Positions 36,157 to 44,853 of a stretch of DNA of 64,000 bases are shown here, piece after piece (the first letter of the stretch is position 1; each line of letters opens with the position of its first letter). The stretch lies in the NCBI RefSeq assembly GCF_004761865.1, contig NZ_SJDM01000002.1, positions 228,522-292,521 of the forward strand. Reading direction: 5' to 3'. The notes beneath the pieces were generated by a model, which saw nothing but the letters and a program-made list of their open reading frames with translations, was not told where the DNA came from and searched no databases. A program made the translations under genes and the position numbers. The DNA is from Crenalkalicoccus roseus (lineage in GTDB: Bacteria > Pseudomonadota > Alphaproteobacteria > Acetobacterales > Acetobacteraceae).

Positions 36157-38343
36157 ATGGTGGTGCCGCTGATCGGCTATCTCGACCGCTTCTCGGCCCG
36201 GCCGGGCGAGCGGCTGGCGGTGAAGGTCTCCTCCGCCCTCGGCGAGCCCTACGAGGCCGATCTGGTGCGCATCCGCCACGCCGACCCGAACCCGGCCGGG
36301 CCGGGGATGAAGCTGATCCCGGTGCCGGCGCCCTGGGCGGGCCGCTACCCTTCGCGTGCGCAGCCCGTGCATCGCGGTTCCTGGGGCCGGGCGGAGGGGG
36401 TGCTCGACCTCGGCGAGTCCTTCACCGTGGCGCTGCGCGTGCAGCCCTGGCTGCTGCGCGAGGCGCCGCAGACGCTGCTGGCCCTGGAAGGCCCGGGGCG
36501 GCGCCTCATCCTGCGCGTCACCGCCGGCGGGGTGGAGGCGGAGGCGGTGGCGGAAGGCGCCACGGCGCGCTGCGCCGTCGCCGCCCCGCCGGTGGCGCGG
36601 CGCTGGTACGAGGTGACGGCGACGCTGCGGGACGGGCGGCTGCGCCTGGCGCAGCGGCCGCTGCGGCCGAGCTGGGGCGCGGCGGATGCGGGCGCGGCCG
36701 AGGCCCGGCTTGCCGCCGTGCCGTGGTCGGGCCGCTTCGCCGTGACCTTCGCCGCCGAGGCTGGGCCGGACGGGACGATGCGGGGCCACCTGAACGGCCG
36801 GCTCGAGGATCCGCTGCTGCTGCGCGGCGCCGCGCCTTTCGTGCCCGTTGCGCCGGAGGCGCTGCTCGCCTCCGGCCGCCTCGCCGCCTGGTGGGATTTC
36901 CGCCGCGGCATCGAGGGCGAGGGCATCGAGGATCGCGGCCCCGCCGGGCTGCACGGGCGGCTCGTCAACCTGCCCGCCCGCGCCGTGCGCGGCAGCGCCT
37001 GGGACGGCGGCGCGCATTGCTGGCGGCACGATCCGGCGCAGTACGGCGCCATCCACTTCCACGAGGACGACCTCGAGGATTGCGGCTGGGCCACGGATTT
37101 CGAGGTGGACATCCCCGCCGACATGCCGAGCGGCGTCTATGGCGTGCGGCTGCGCGCCGGCGGGCAGTGGGACGTCATCCCCTTCTTCGTGCCGCCGCCG
37201 AGGGGCGAGGCGCGGGCGCCGATCGCGTACCTCGCTGGCACCTTCACCTACCAGGTCTATGCCAATTACCGGCGCGTCGAGCTGCCGGAGTCGCAGCTTG
37301 CGCGGCGGGCGGAATGGGGCGCCTACCCGCATTGCGGCAATCTCGACGCCGATTACGGGCTTTCCACCTACAACACCCACCCGGACGGCAGCGGCATCCA
37401 CCTCTCCTCGCGCCTGCGTCCGATCTTCAACCTGCGTCCGGGCTTCCTCGCCGTGCCGGACGAGAAGGGCTCCGGCCTGCGGCACCTGCCGGCCGACAGC
37501 CACCTGACCGACTGGCTGGAGGAGAAGGGCTTCGCCTTCGACGTCATCACCGACGAGGACCTCGACGAGGAGGGGCTGCCGCTGCTCGCGCGCTACCGCT
37601 GCGTCGTCACCGGCTCCCACCCCGAGTACCACACGCAGCGCACGCTGGACGCGCTGCAGGACTACGTGGCGCAGGGCGGGCGGCTGGCCTATCTCGGCGG
37701 CAACGGCTTCTACTGGAAGGTGGCGCGCCGCCCCGACCGGCCGCACATCCTGGAGATCCGCCGCGCCGAGGGCGGCATCCGCGCCTGGGCCGCGGAGCCC
37801 GGCGAGTACTACCACCAGCTCGACGGCACGCTCGGCGGGCTGTGGCGGCGCAACGGGCGACCGCCGCAGATGCTCTGCGGCGTCGGCTTCTCCGGCCAGG
37901 GCAAGTTCGAGGGCAGCCATTACCGCCTGCTGCCGGAGGCGGAGGACCCGCGCGTCGCCTGGATCCTGGAAGGTACCGGCCTCCGCCCGGGCGATGCCTT
38001 CGGCGGCTTCGGCCTCTCCGGCGGCGGCGCCGCGGGCTTCGAGCTGGACCGCGCCGATCCCATGCTCGGCACGCCGCCCAACGCGGTGATCCTCGCGCGC
38101 TCCGAAGGCCATCAGGAGCATTTCGTCACCGTGCCGGAGGAGCTGCTGACCCACATCACCACCGTCACCGGCGAGCCGCCCGAGGCGCTGATCCGCAGCG
38201 AGATCGTGCATTTCGAGACGCGGGGCGGCGGCGCGGTGTTCTCGGTCGGCTCCATCACCTTCTGCGGCAGCCTCTCGCACGGCGGCTACCGCAACCCGAT
38301 CTCGCGCATGCTCGAGAACGTGCTGCGCCGCTTCAGCGCCTGA
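36157..38343 (+). CDS. N,N-dimethylformamidase large-subunit family protein
   Basis: A 728-residue protein similar throughout to the large (beta) subunit of N,N-dimethylformamidase, a mononuclear-iron amidohydrolase. The start (PLIGYLDRFSARPGE, ALVRI-type DLVRIRHADPNPAGPG) and a laminin-G-like N-terminal half (about 80-300) fit. Near the centre, STYNTHPDGSG (Tyr405) and TGSHPEYHT (His488, Glu490) resemble the family's Tyr/His/Glu iron ligands; the His-x-Glu spacing is exact and the Tyr spacing close. No gene for the small DmfA1 subunit is adjacent. The natural substrate may be another small amide. PepN follows after 15 bp. Confidence 0.85.
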   Translation: MVVPLIGYLDRFSARPGERLAVKVSSALGEPYEADLVRIRHADPNPAGPGMKLIPVPAPWAGRYPSRAQPVHRGSWGRAEGVLDLGESFTVALRVQPWLLREAPQTLLALEGPGRRLILRVTAGGVEAEAVAEGATARCAVAAPPVARRWYEVTATLRDGRLRLAQRPLRPSWGAADAGAAEARLAAVPWSGRFAVTFAAEAGPDGTMRGHLNGRLEDPLLLRGAAPFVPVAPEALLASGRLAAWWDFRRGIEGEGIEDRGPAGLHGRLVNLPARAVRGSAWDGGAHCWRHDPAQYGAIHFHEDDLEDCGWATDFEVDIPADMPSGVYGVRLRAGGQWDVIPFFVPPPRGEARAPIAYLAGTFTYQVYANYRRVELPESQLARRAEWGAYPHCGNLDADYGLSTYNTHPDGSGIHLSSRLRPIFNLRPGFLAVPDEKGSGLRHLPADSHLTDWLEEKGFAFDVITDEDLDEEGLPLLARYRCVVTGSHPEYHTQRTLDALQDYVAQGGRLAYLGGNGFYWKVARRPDRPHILEIRRAEGGIRAWAAEPGEYYHQLDGTLGGLWRRNGRPPQMLCGVGFSGQGKFEGSHYRLLPEAEDPRVAWILEGTGLRPGDAFGGFGLSGGGAAGFELDRADPMLGTPPNAVILARSEGHQEHFVTVPEELLTHITTVTGEPPEALIRSEIVHFETRGGGAVFSVGSITFCGSLSHGGYRNPISRMLENVLRRFSA

Positions 38344-38358
38344 CCCATCGGATCCTCC

Positions 38359-41019
38359 ATGCCCGACACACAGCGCGACGCCTCCGCCACGCCGCAGCCC
38401 ATCCGCCGGCAGGACTACCGCCCGCCCGCCTTCCTGGTGGACACGGTGGAGCTCGTCTTCGATCTCGATCCCTCCGCCACCACCGTGCGCGCGCGGCTGG
38501 CGCTGCGGCGCAACAGGGCGCATGGCGACCTGGCGGCGCCGCTCCGCCTCGATGGCGAGGGTCTGGAACTGCTGGAGATCGCGCTGGACGGCGTGCCCCT
38601 GCCGCCGAACCGGTACCGCATCGGGCCGGACGGCGCGCTGTGCATCCCGAACGCGCCGGGCATCTGCACGCTGGAGACGCGCGTGCGGATCGCGCCGGAC
38701 CGCAACACGGAACTGTCCGGCCTCTACACCTCCGGCGGCAATTTCTACACGCAGTGCGAGGCCGAGGGCTTCCGCCGCATCACCTTCTTCCCCGACCGGC
38801 CGGACGTGATGGCGCGCTACACCGTCACCCTCATCGCCGACCGCGCGCGCTGGCCGGTGCTGCTCTCCAACGGCAACCCCGAAGGCTCCGGGGCGGCGCA
38901 GGGCGGGAAGCACTGGGTGCGCTGGGTGGATCCCCATCCCAAGCCGAGCTACCTCTTCGCCCTGGTCGCCGGCGACCTGGTGAACGTGCACGACACCTTC
39001 ACCACCCGCTCCGGCCGCCAGGTCTCTCTGAACATCTGGGTGCGGCGCGGCGACGAGCCCCGCTGCGGCCACGCCATGGAGAGCCTGAAGCGCGCCATGC
39101 GCTGGGACGAGGAGACCTTCGGACTGGAATACGACCTCGACGTGTTCAACATCGCCGCCGTCTCCGACTTCAACATGGGGGCGATGGAGAACAAGGGGCT
39201 CAACATCTTCAACACCAAATACGTTCTCGCCAGCCCGGAGACCGCCACCGACGCCGACTGGCAGGGCATCGAGACCGTGGTCTCGCACGAGTACTTCCAC
39301 AACTGGACCGGCAACCGCGTCACCTGCCGCGACTGGTTCCAGCTCTCGCTGAAGGAGGGGCTGACGGTCTTCCGCGACCAGGAATTCTCCGCCGACCAGG
39401 GCAGCCGCGCGGTGAAGCGCATCCGCGACGTGCGCGGGCTGCGCGCCGCGCAATTCCCCGAGGATGCGGGACCGATGGCGCATCCGGTGCGCCCCGACAG
39501 CTACATCGAGATCGAGAATTTCTACACCCCGACCGTCTACCAGAAGGGCGCGGAGGTGGTGCGGCTGATCCATACCCGCATCGGCGCGGCCGCCTTCCGC
39601 AAGGGGATGGACCTCTACATCGCCCGCCACGACAACCAGGCGGTGACGATCGAGGAGTTCGTCCAGGCCATGCAGGACGCATCCGGCGAGGATCTCTCCG
39701 CCTTCATGGGCTGGTATTCCCAGGCCGGCACGCCGGAAGTGACGGCCGAAGATGCCTACGACCCCGCCGCGCGCCGCTACACGCTGACGCTGCGCCAGCG
39801 CACGCCTCCGACGCCGGGACAGCCGGAGAAGCGCCCTCTTCCCATCCCCGTCGCCATGGGCCTGCTCGATCCTGCGGGCCAGGCGCTGCCGACGCGCCTC
39901 GCCGGGGAGAACGAGGCCCGCGCCGGCACGCGCATGCTGCTGCTCGACCAGGCGGAGCGGCGCTTCGTCTTCGAGGATGTCCCCGCCCCGCCCGTGCCCT
40001 CCCTGCTGCGCGGCTTCTCCGCCCCGGTGCGGCTCGGCGGCATCCCGCGCGAGCGGCTGCGCTTCCTCGCCGTGCACGACACGGACCCGTTCGTGCGCTG
40101 GGATTCCCACCAGCAATACGCGACCGCGCTGGTGCTCGACATGGTCGCGGCGCATCGCCGTGGCGAGCCGCTCGGCTTCGACCCGGCGCTGGCCGAGGCG
40201 GTGACGACCACCCTCGCCGGCGCCGATGACGACCCGGCCTTCGCCGCCGAGGTGCTCGCCCTGCCCTCGGAGGGGGTGATCGCCGACCAGATGGAGGTCG
40301 CCGACCCGGAGGCGATCCACCTCGCGCGCGAGCATCTGCGCCGCGAGATCGGCCGCCGCTGCGCCGACACCCTGCGCGCCGCCTACGAGGCGCTGACCGA
40401 CACCGGCCCCTACCGCATCGACGGGCGCGGCATCGGCCGCCGTGCCCTGCGCAACGCCTGCCTCGGCTATCTCGCCGCGGCGGGGGAGGAGGGGGTGCGC
40501 CTCGCCAAGGCGCAATTCGATGCGCAGGCGAACATGACCGACGTGCTCGCCGCCCTGTCGCTGCTCGCCGACACCGATGCGCCGGCGCGGGAGGAGGCGC
40601 TCGCCGCCTTCCACGCGCGCTGGCGCGGCGACGAGCTGGTGCTGGACAAGTGGTTCGCGATCCAGGCCATGTCCTCGCGCCCGGATACGGTCGCCGCGGT
40701 GCGCGCGCTCTACCGGCACCCGGATTTCGACCTGCGCAACCCGAACCGCGCGCGGGCGCTGATCGGGGCCTTCGCCTCCGGCAACCCGGCGCGCTTCCAC
40801 GACGCCTCCGGCGAGGGCTACCGCTTCCTGGCCGATGCGGTGATCGCGCTCGACCCGATCAACGGCGCCACCGCGGCGCGCCTCGTCTCGCCGCTCGGCC
40901 TGTGGCGCCGCCAGGCGCCGGAGCGCGCGGCGCTGATGCGGCGCGAGCTGGAGCGGATCCTGGCGCTGCCGTGCCTCAGCCGCGGCACCTTCGAGAAGGT
41001 CTCGAAGGCGCTCGCGTGA
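38359..41019 (+). CDS. pepN: Aminopeptidase N (M1 family)
   Basis: An 886-residue zinc aminopeptidase close in length to E. coli PepN (870). The exopeptidase motif MGAMENKGLNIFN precedes the zinc site HEYFH (His310, Glu311, His314), with third ligand Glu333 nineteen residues on, as in PepN. The C-terminal PepN-type helical domain extends to the end (LSRGTFEKVSKAL). It removes N-terminal residues in cytoplasmic peptide breakdown. It is probably co-transcribed with the DMFase-like gene (15 bp upstream) and the MmgE/PrpD gene (28 bp downstream). Confidence 0.97.
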   Translation: MPDTQRDASATPQPIRRQDYRPPAFLVDTVELVFDLDPSATTVRARLALRRNRAHGDLAAPLRLDGEGLELLEIALDGVPLPPNRYRIGPDGALCIPNAPGICTLETRVRIAPDRNTELSGLYTSGGNFYTQCEAEGFRRITFFPDRPDVMARYTVTLIADRARWPVLLSNGNPEGSGAAQGGKHWVRWVDPHPKPSYLFALVAGDLVNVHDTFTTRSGRQVSLNIWVRRGDEPRCGHAMESLKRAMRWDEETFGLEYDLDVFNIAAVSDFNMGAMENKGLNIFNTKYVLASPETATDADWQGIETVVSHEYFHNWTGNRVTCRDWFQLSLKEGLTVFRDQEFSADQGSRAVKRIRDVRGLRAAQFPEDAGPMAHPVRPDSYIEIENFYTPTVYQKGAEVVRLIHTRIGAAAFRKGMDLYIARHDNQAVTIEEFVQAMQDASGEDLSAFMGWYSQAGTPEVTAEDAYDPAARRYTLTLRQRTPPTPGQPEKRPLPIPVAMGLLDPAGQALPTRLAGENEARAGTRMLLLDQAERRFVFEDVPAPPVPSLLRGFSAPVRLGGIPRERLRFLAVHDTDPFVRWDSHQQYATALVLDMVAAHRRGEPLGFDPALAEAVTTTLAGADDDPAFAAEVLALPSEGVIADQMEVADPEAIHLAREHLRREIGRRCADTLRAAYEALTDTGPYRIDGRGIGRRALRNACLGYLAAAGEEGVRLAKAQFDAQANMTDVLAALSLLADTDAPAREEALAAFHARWRGDELVLDKWFAIQAMSSRPDTVAAVRALYRHPDFDLRNPNRARALIGAFASGNPARFHDASGEGYRFLADAVIALDPINGATAARLVSPLGLWRRQAPERAALMRRELERILALPCLSRGTFEKVSKALA

Positions 41020-41047
41020 GCGGCGCCGCGAGAAGGGAGGAAAGGCC

Positions 41048-42415
41048 ATGACCGAACCGCTCAGCCTCCGGATCGGCGCCTTCGCCGCCGGCTTCGGCCC
41101 GCACCGCCTGACGGCGGAGGAGGCGCGCCTGGCGCGGCGCGCGCTGCTCGATACCCTGGCCTGCGCCCTCGGCGGCCTCCGCGAGGAGCCGACGGCGCGG
41201 GCGCTGCGCTACGCCCGTGCCGTCAGCGGGCCCGGCGTCGCGCGCGTCTGGGGCACGTCCGAGCGGCTCGGCCTCGAGCAGGCGGCCTTCGTCAACGCCG
41301 TCGGCGGCCATGTGCTCGACTATGACGACGTCGCCACCCCGCTGCGCGGCCACCCCTCGGTCGCCATGCTGCCGGCCCTGGTCGCGCTGGCGGAGGCGGA
41401 GGGGCTCGGGCTGCAGGCGCTCGCCGCCGCCTATGTCGTCGGCTTCGAGGTGATGGGCCGGATCGGCGAGGCGATCGGCGACGAGCACTACGCCAAGGGC
41501 TGGCACGCCACCGCCAGCATCGGGCTGCTCGGCACCACCGCCGCCTGCGCCAGCCTGCTCCGCCTCCCGGCACGGGCGACGGCGGACGCGATCGGCCTCG
41601 CCGTGGCGCAGGCGGCGGGCTGCCGGGAGAATTTCGGCACCGACGCCAAGTCCTTCCAGGCCGGCCACGCCAACCGCGCGGCGCTGCAGGCGGTGCTGCT
41701 GGCGCGCGAGGGGTTCGGCGCCTCGCCCGCCGTCTTGGAGGGGCCGCGCGGCTATGGCGCGCTCTACGGCGCCGGGGAGGATCTGGCGCGGGCGCTGGAG
41801 GGCATCGGGGAGGCGCCGCGTCTGCTGACCCGGGCGGGACTCGAGGTGAAGAAGTACCCCATGTGCTACGCCACCCACCGCGCCCTGGACGGCCTGCTCG
41901 ACCTGAAGGCGGAAACCGGCATCGGCCTCGGCGAGGTCGCGGCGGTGGAGGTGGAGGGCAGCCACCGCGCCTTCGCGCCGCTGCTGCACGACCGGCCGCG
42001 GACCGGGCTCGAGGCGAAGTTCAGCCTGCCCTATGCCGTGGCCGCGGCGCTCGCCGACGGGCGCGTGACGCTCGCGAGCTTCGAGGATGCGGCGGTGCGC
42101 CGGCCGGAGATCCAGGCCTTCCTGCCGCTGGTGACGAAGCGCGAGGCCGACGGCCCGCTCAACCCGCGCTACGCCGAGATCACGGTGCGGCTGCGCGACG
42201 GCCGCACGCTGCGCCGCCGTGTCGAGGCGCTGCGCGGCGGGGCGGCGCTGCCGCTCTCCGAGGCGGACCTCGTCGCCAAGCTCGCCGACTGCCTGGCCCA
42301 TGCCGGCATCGCCGCCGATGCGGAGCGGGTGGCGGCGGCCATCCTCGGCCCGGCCGACCGCCCGCTGGCGGAGGTGCTGGCGCTGCTGGCGCCGGTCCGC
42401 GCCGCCGCCGAATAG
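41048..42415 (+). CDS. MmgE/PrpD family protein
   Basis: A 455-residue member of the MmgE/PrpD family (2-methylcitrate dehydratase, cis-aconitate decarboxylase and iminodisuccinate epimerase relatives). Recognisable blocks are LDTLACALGG near 35, HVLDYDDVATPLRGHPSVA at about 90, AYVVGFEVMGRIGEA at about 130, and KKYPMCYATHRALD near 275 followed by the C-terminal domain. No methylcitrate genes are adjacent, so PrpD function is unlikely; many genomic members have unknown substrates. Last gene of the plus-strand block, ended by a hairpin. Confidence 0.9.
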   Translation: MTEPLSLRIGAFAAGFGPHRLTAEEARLARRALLDTLACALGGLREEPTARALRYARAVSGPGVARVWGTSERLGLEQAAFVNAVGGHVLDYDDVATPLRGHPSVAMLPALVALAEAEGLGLQALAAAYVVGFEVMGRIGEAIGDEHYAKGWHATASIGLLGTTAACASLLRLPARATADAIGLAVAQAAGCRENFGTDAKSFQAGHANRAALQAVLLAREGFGASPAVLEGPRGYGALYGAGEDLARALEGIGEAPRLLTRAGLEVKKYPMCYATHRALDGLLDLKAETGIGLGEVAAVEVEGSHRAFAPLLHDRPRTGLEAKFSLPYAVAAALADGRVTLASFEDAAVRRPEIQAFLPLVTKREADGPLNPRYAEITVRLRDGRTLRRRVEALRGGAALPLSEADLVAKLADCLAHAGIAADAERVAAAILGPADRPLAEVLALLAPVRAAAE

Positions 42416-42427
42416 GGCAACGCCGCA

Positions 42428-42458
42428 GCCCGGGGGCGCCGCGCGCCGCCCCCCGGGC
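42428..42458. terminator. GC hairpin between convergent genes
   Basis: GCCCGGGGG (42428-42436) pairs with CCCCCGGGC (42450-42458) around 13 bases. It occupies most of the 51-bp gap between the convergent MmgE/PrpD and Bug-type genes and so could serve both. Confidence 0.5.
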
Positions 42459-42466
42459 CGCCGCCG

Positions 42467-43441
42467 TCAGTCGAGGCGGATGTTGTAGGCCTCGATCACC
42501 CTCTGGAAGGCGTCGCGCTGCTCGCGCAGATAGGTGACGAAGGCCTCGCCCCGGCGGACATCGGGTTCCACGCCGATCGAGGCGAAGCGCTCCCGCACCT
42601 CGGGGTTCGTCATGGCGCGCTCCACCTCGATGGCGAGCCGCTCGATGATCGGCGCCGGCGTTCCGGCGGGCACCATCATTCCCACCCAGGCGCCGGCATC
42701 GAAGCCGGCCAGCCCCTCGGTGCGGGACAGGGGAGGGATGTCCGGCGCCAGGCTGGTGCCGTTGACGAGCGAGACGCCAAGCGCCCGCAGCCTGCCCTGG
42801 CGGATCAGCGGCCCGGTGCCGGCCAGCGTCTCCATCGCGTAGTCCACCTGCCCGGCGACCACCGCCGTCAGCCCCGGCGCGCTGCCCTGGAAGGGCACGT
42901 GCACGCTGTCCAGCCCGGCGGCCCTGTGGAACATCAGGGTGATGAGGTGCGCGGCCGCGCCGGTGCCCGAGGTGGCGAAGGTGTAGCGGCCGGGATTGGC
43001 CCGCACCACGCGGATGAACTCCTCGATCGTCTGCGCCGGGAAATTCGGGTTGGTGACGACCACGTAGGGGGAGAGGCCGAAGCTCGCCACGGGGGCGAAG
43101 TCGCGCTCCGGGTTGTAGGGGGTGCGCTGCACCAGCGGCGCGGTGGTGATCGGCCCGGTGGAGGCGGCGAGCAGGGTGTAGCCGTCCGGCGCCGCCTTGG
43201 CGACGGCGTCGGTGCCGATCATGCCGCCGGCGCCGGCGCGGTTCTCCGGCACCACCGGCTGGCCGAGCTGCTCGGAAAGGCGCTGGGCGATCACCCGCCC
43301 GGCGAGGTCGGTCGCCTGCCCCGGCGGCCAGGGGATGATGATGCGCAGCGGCCGCTGCGGCCAGGCCGGCTGCTGCGCCCGCGCGCCGGCGGCGGCGCCC
43401 AGGAGGGCGGGAGTGGCGAGAAGGAGGGTCCTGCGCTGCAA
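42467..43441 (-). CDS. Bug/TctC-type periplasmic carboxylate-binding protein
   Basis: A 324-residue binding protein of the tripartite tricarboxylate transporter (TctC/Bug) family. The most plausible start is a TTG giving MQRRTLLLATPALLGAAAGARAQ, a twin-arginine-like signal, with AGGGAG 12 bases upstream. The ATG 81 bases earlier would put 27 irrelevant residues before the signal. Family motifs: PLRIIIPWPPGQATDLAGR, GAGGMIGTDAVAKAAPDGYTL and VPFQGSAPGLTAV. No TctA/TctB membrane partners occur nearby, as is usual for orphan Bug proteins in this group of bacteria. Confidence 0.92.
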   Translation of the reverse strand: MQRRTLLLATPALLGAAAGARAQQPAWPQRPLRIIIPWPPGQATDLAGRVIAQRLSEQLGQPVVPENRAGAGGMIGTDAVAKAAPDGYTLLAASTGPITTAPLVQRTPYNPERDFAPVASFGLSPYVVVTNPNFPAQTIEEFIRVVRANPGRYTFATSGTGAAAHLITLMFHRAAGLDSVHVPFQGSAPGLTAVVAGQVDYAMETLAGTGPLIRQGRLRALGVSLVNGTSLAPDIPPLSRTEGLAGFDAGAWVGMMVPAGTPAPIIERLAIEVERAMTNPEVRERFASIGVEPDVRRGEAFVTYLREQRDAFQRVIEAYNIRLD

Positions 43442-43552
43442 GGTGACGTTGCTCCCTGTTGCGGTCGTGCCGCGTCGCGGCGGCCACATAGGCCTTGTGG
43501 ACCGGTCCGGGAGCGCTGCCAAGCGGGCCGCGCCCTTCCCCGCCGGGCGGCC

Positions 43553-44665
43553 TCAGTACAGCACCACCGAGCGGATCGACTCCCCCCTTTCCATCAGCTC
43601 GAAGCCCTCGTTGATCCGCTCGAGCGGCATGGTGTGGGTGATCAGGTCGTCGATGTTGATCTTTCCCTCCATGTACCAGTCCACGATCCGCGGCACGTCG
43701 GTGCGCCCGCGCGCGCCGCCGAAGGCGGTGCCGCGCCAGGCGCGACCGGTGACGAGCTGGAAGGGTCGCGTCGCGATCTCCTGCCCTGCCGCGGCGACGC
43801 CGATGATGATGCTCTCCCCCCAGCCGCGGTGGCAGCACTCCAGCGCCTGGCGCATGACCTTCACGTTGCCGATGCACTCGAAGGAGAAGTCGGCGCCGCC
43901 ATCCGTCAGGTCCTGGATCGCCTGCACCACCTTGTCGTGCCCGACCTCGTCCGGGTTGACGAAGTGCGTCATGCCGAACTTCTCGGCCATGGCGCGCTTC
44001 TTCGGGTTGATGTCGACGCCGATGATGCGGTCGGCGCCCACCATGCGCGCGCCCTGGATCACGTTGAGCCCGATGCCGCCGAGGCCGAACACGGCGACGT
44101 TCGCGCCGGGCCAGACCTTCGCCGTGTAGATCACCGCGCCGAGGCCGGTGGTGACGCCGCAGCCGATGTAGCAGATCTTGTCGAAGGGCGCGTCCTCCCG
44201 CACCTTGGCCAGCGCGATCTCCGGCAGCACGGTGAAATTGGCGAAGGTGCTGCAGCCCATGTAGTGGAACACCTGCGCGCCGTCGCAGCGGAAGCGGCTG
44301 GTGCCGTCCGGCATCACCCCCTTGCCCTGCGTCGCGCGGATCGCGGTGCAGAGGTTGCTGCGCCGCGACAGGCATGTCTTGCACTGCCGGCATTCCGGCG
44401 TGTAGAGCGGGATCACGTGGTCGCCCGGCTTCAGCGTGGCGACGCCCGGCCCCACCTCGCGCACGATGCCCGCGCCCTCATGGCCGAGGATGGCGGGGAA
44501 CAGCCCCTCCGGATCGGCCCCCGAGAGGGTGTAGTGGTCGGTGTGGCAGATGCCGGTGGCCTTGATCTCCACCAGCACCTCGTCCTGCCTCGGTCCCTCG
44601 ATCTCGATCGTCTCGATGCTGAGCGGCTTCCCCGCCGCCCAGGCGACCGCAGCGCGCGTCCTCAT
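43553..44665 (-). CDS. S-(hydroxymethyl)glutathione dehydrogenase / class III alcohol dehydrogenase
   Basis: A 370-residue zinc alcohol dehydrogenase of the class III (glutathione-dependent formaldehyde dehydrogenase) group. It oxidises S-hydroxymethylglutathione with NAD. Catalytic zinc ligands are Cys40 (GICHTDHYTLSG) and His62/Glu63 (GHEGAG); structural zinc cysteines are 92, 95, 98 and 106. The NAD motif is GLGGIGLNV. No adjacent S-formylglutathione hydrolase or GSH-formaldehyde-activating gene is seen. The start follows a GGAG whose vicinity can fold into a leader hairpin. Confidence 0.93.
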   Translation of the reverse strand: MRTRAAVAWAAGKPLSIETIEIEGPRQDEVLVEIKATGICHTDHYTLSGADPEGLFPAILGHEGAGIVREVGPGVATLKPGDHVIPLYTPECRQCKTCLSRRSNLCTAIRATQGKGVMPDGTSRFRCDGAQVFHYMGCSTFANFTVLPEIALAKVREDAPFDKICYIGCGVTTGLGAVIYTAKVWPGANVAVFGLGGIGLNVIQGARMVGADRIIGVDINPKKRAMAEKFGMTHFVNPDEVGHDKVVQAIQDLTDGGADFSFECIGNVKVMRQALECCHRGWGESIIIGVAAAGQEIATRPFQLVTGRAWRGTAFGGARGRTDVPRIVDWYMEGKINIDDLITHTMPLERINEGFELMERGESIRSVVLY

Positions 44666-44676
44666 CGCCCAACTCC

Positions 44677-44696
44677 CTCTCCGGACCGCCGGAGAG
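44677..44696 (-). promoter_or_regulatory. Leader hairpin next to the ribosome site of the class III ADH gene
   Basis: CTCTCCGG (44677-44684) and CCGGAGAG (44689-44696) form a perfect 8-bp stem with a tetraloop. On the mRNA its 3' arm ends directly against GGAG, the presumed Shine-Dalgarno, 12 bases from the ATG. Folding could limit ribosome access or the stem could protect the message end. This is a structural observation only. Confidence 0.35.
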
Positions 44697-44733
44697 TGGA
44701 GGCGCGGCCGGCCCCGGTCCAGTCACGCCGGCG

Positions 44734-44749
44734 CCCGGCCATGGCCGGG
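44734..44749. promoter_or_regulatory. Perfect 16-bp palindrome in a divergent promoter region
   Basis: CCCGGCCATGGCCGGG is fully self-complementary and lies midway between the divergent class III ADH and Bug genes (188-bp gap). It could be an operator for a dimeric regulator, but no regulator gene is adjacent and GC-only palindromes arise easily here. Confidence 0.25.
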
Positions 44750-44807
44750 TTTCCCCCTCGGGGCGGCGGAGCGGCTTGACGCGCTTCCCGCAAGGGCAGG
44801 ATCCTCC

Positions 44808-44832
44808 CCCCGCCCCGCGCGGCAGGGCGGGG
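44808..44832 (+). promoter_or_regulatory. Leader hairpin before the first tandem Bug gene
   Basis: CCCCGCCC (44808-44815) pairs with GGGCGGGG (44825-44832) around 9 bases, ending just before the GGGAGGGAGG ribosome site (44841-44850) of the gene that starts at 44854. Confidence 0.25.
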
Positions 44833-44853
44833 CCAAGACAGGGAGGGAGGACG

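Noticed and set aside
34179-40229. A plus-strand frame of about 2,000 codons overlapping several genes.
   Set aside because: Low-complexity Arg/Ala/Gly/Pro composition, no domains, and out of frame or antisense to well-supported genes.
32395-41049. An uninterrupted minus-strand reading frame of nearly 2,900 codons.
   Set aside because: Only its 3' part (the GGT-like gene) shows a known family. The rest runs antisense to the DMFase-like and pepN genes, or in a wrong frame of the minus-strand genes. Very high GC removes stop codons and creates such shadows.
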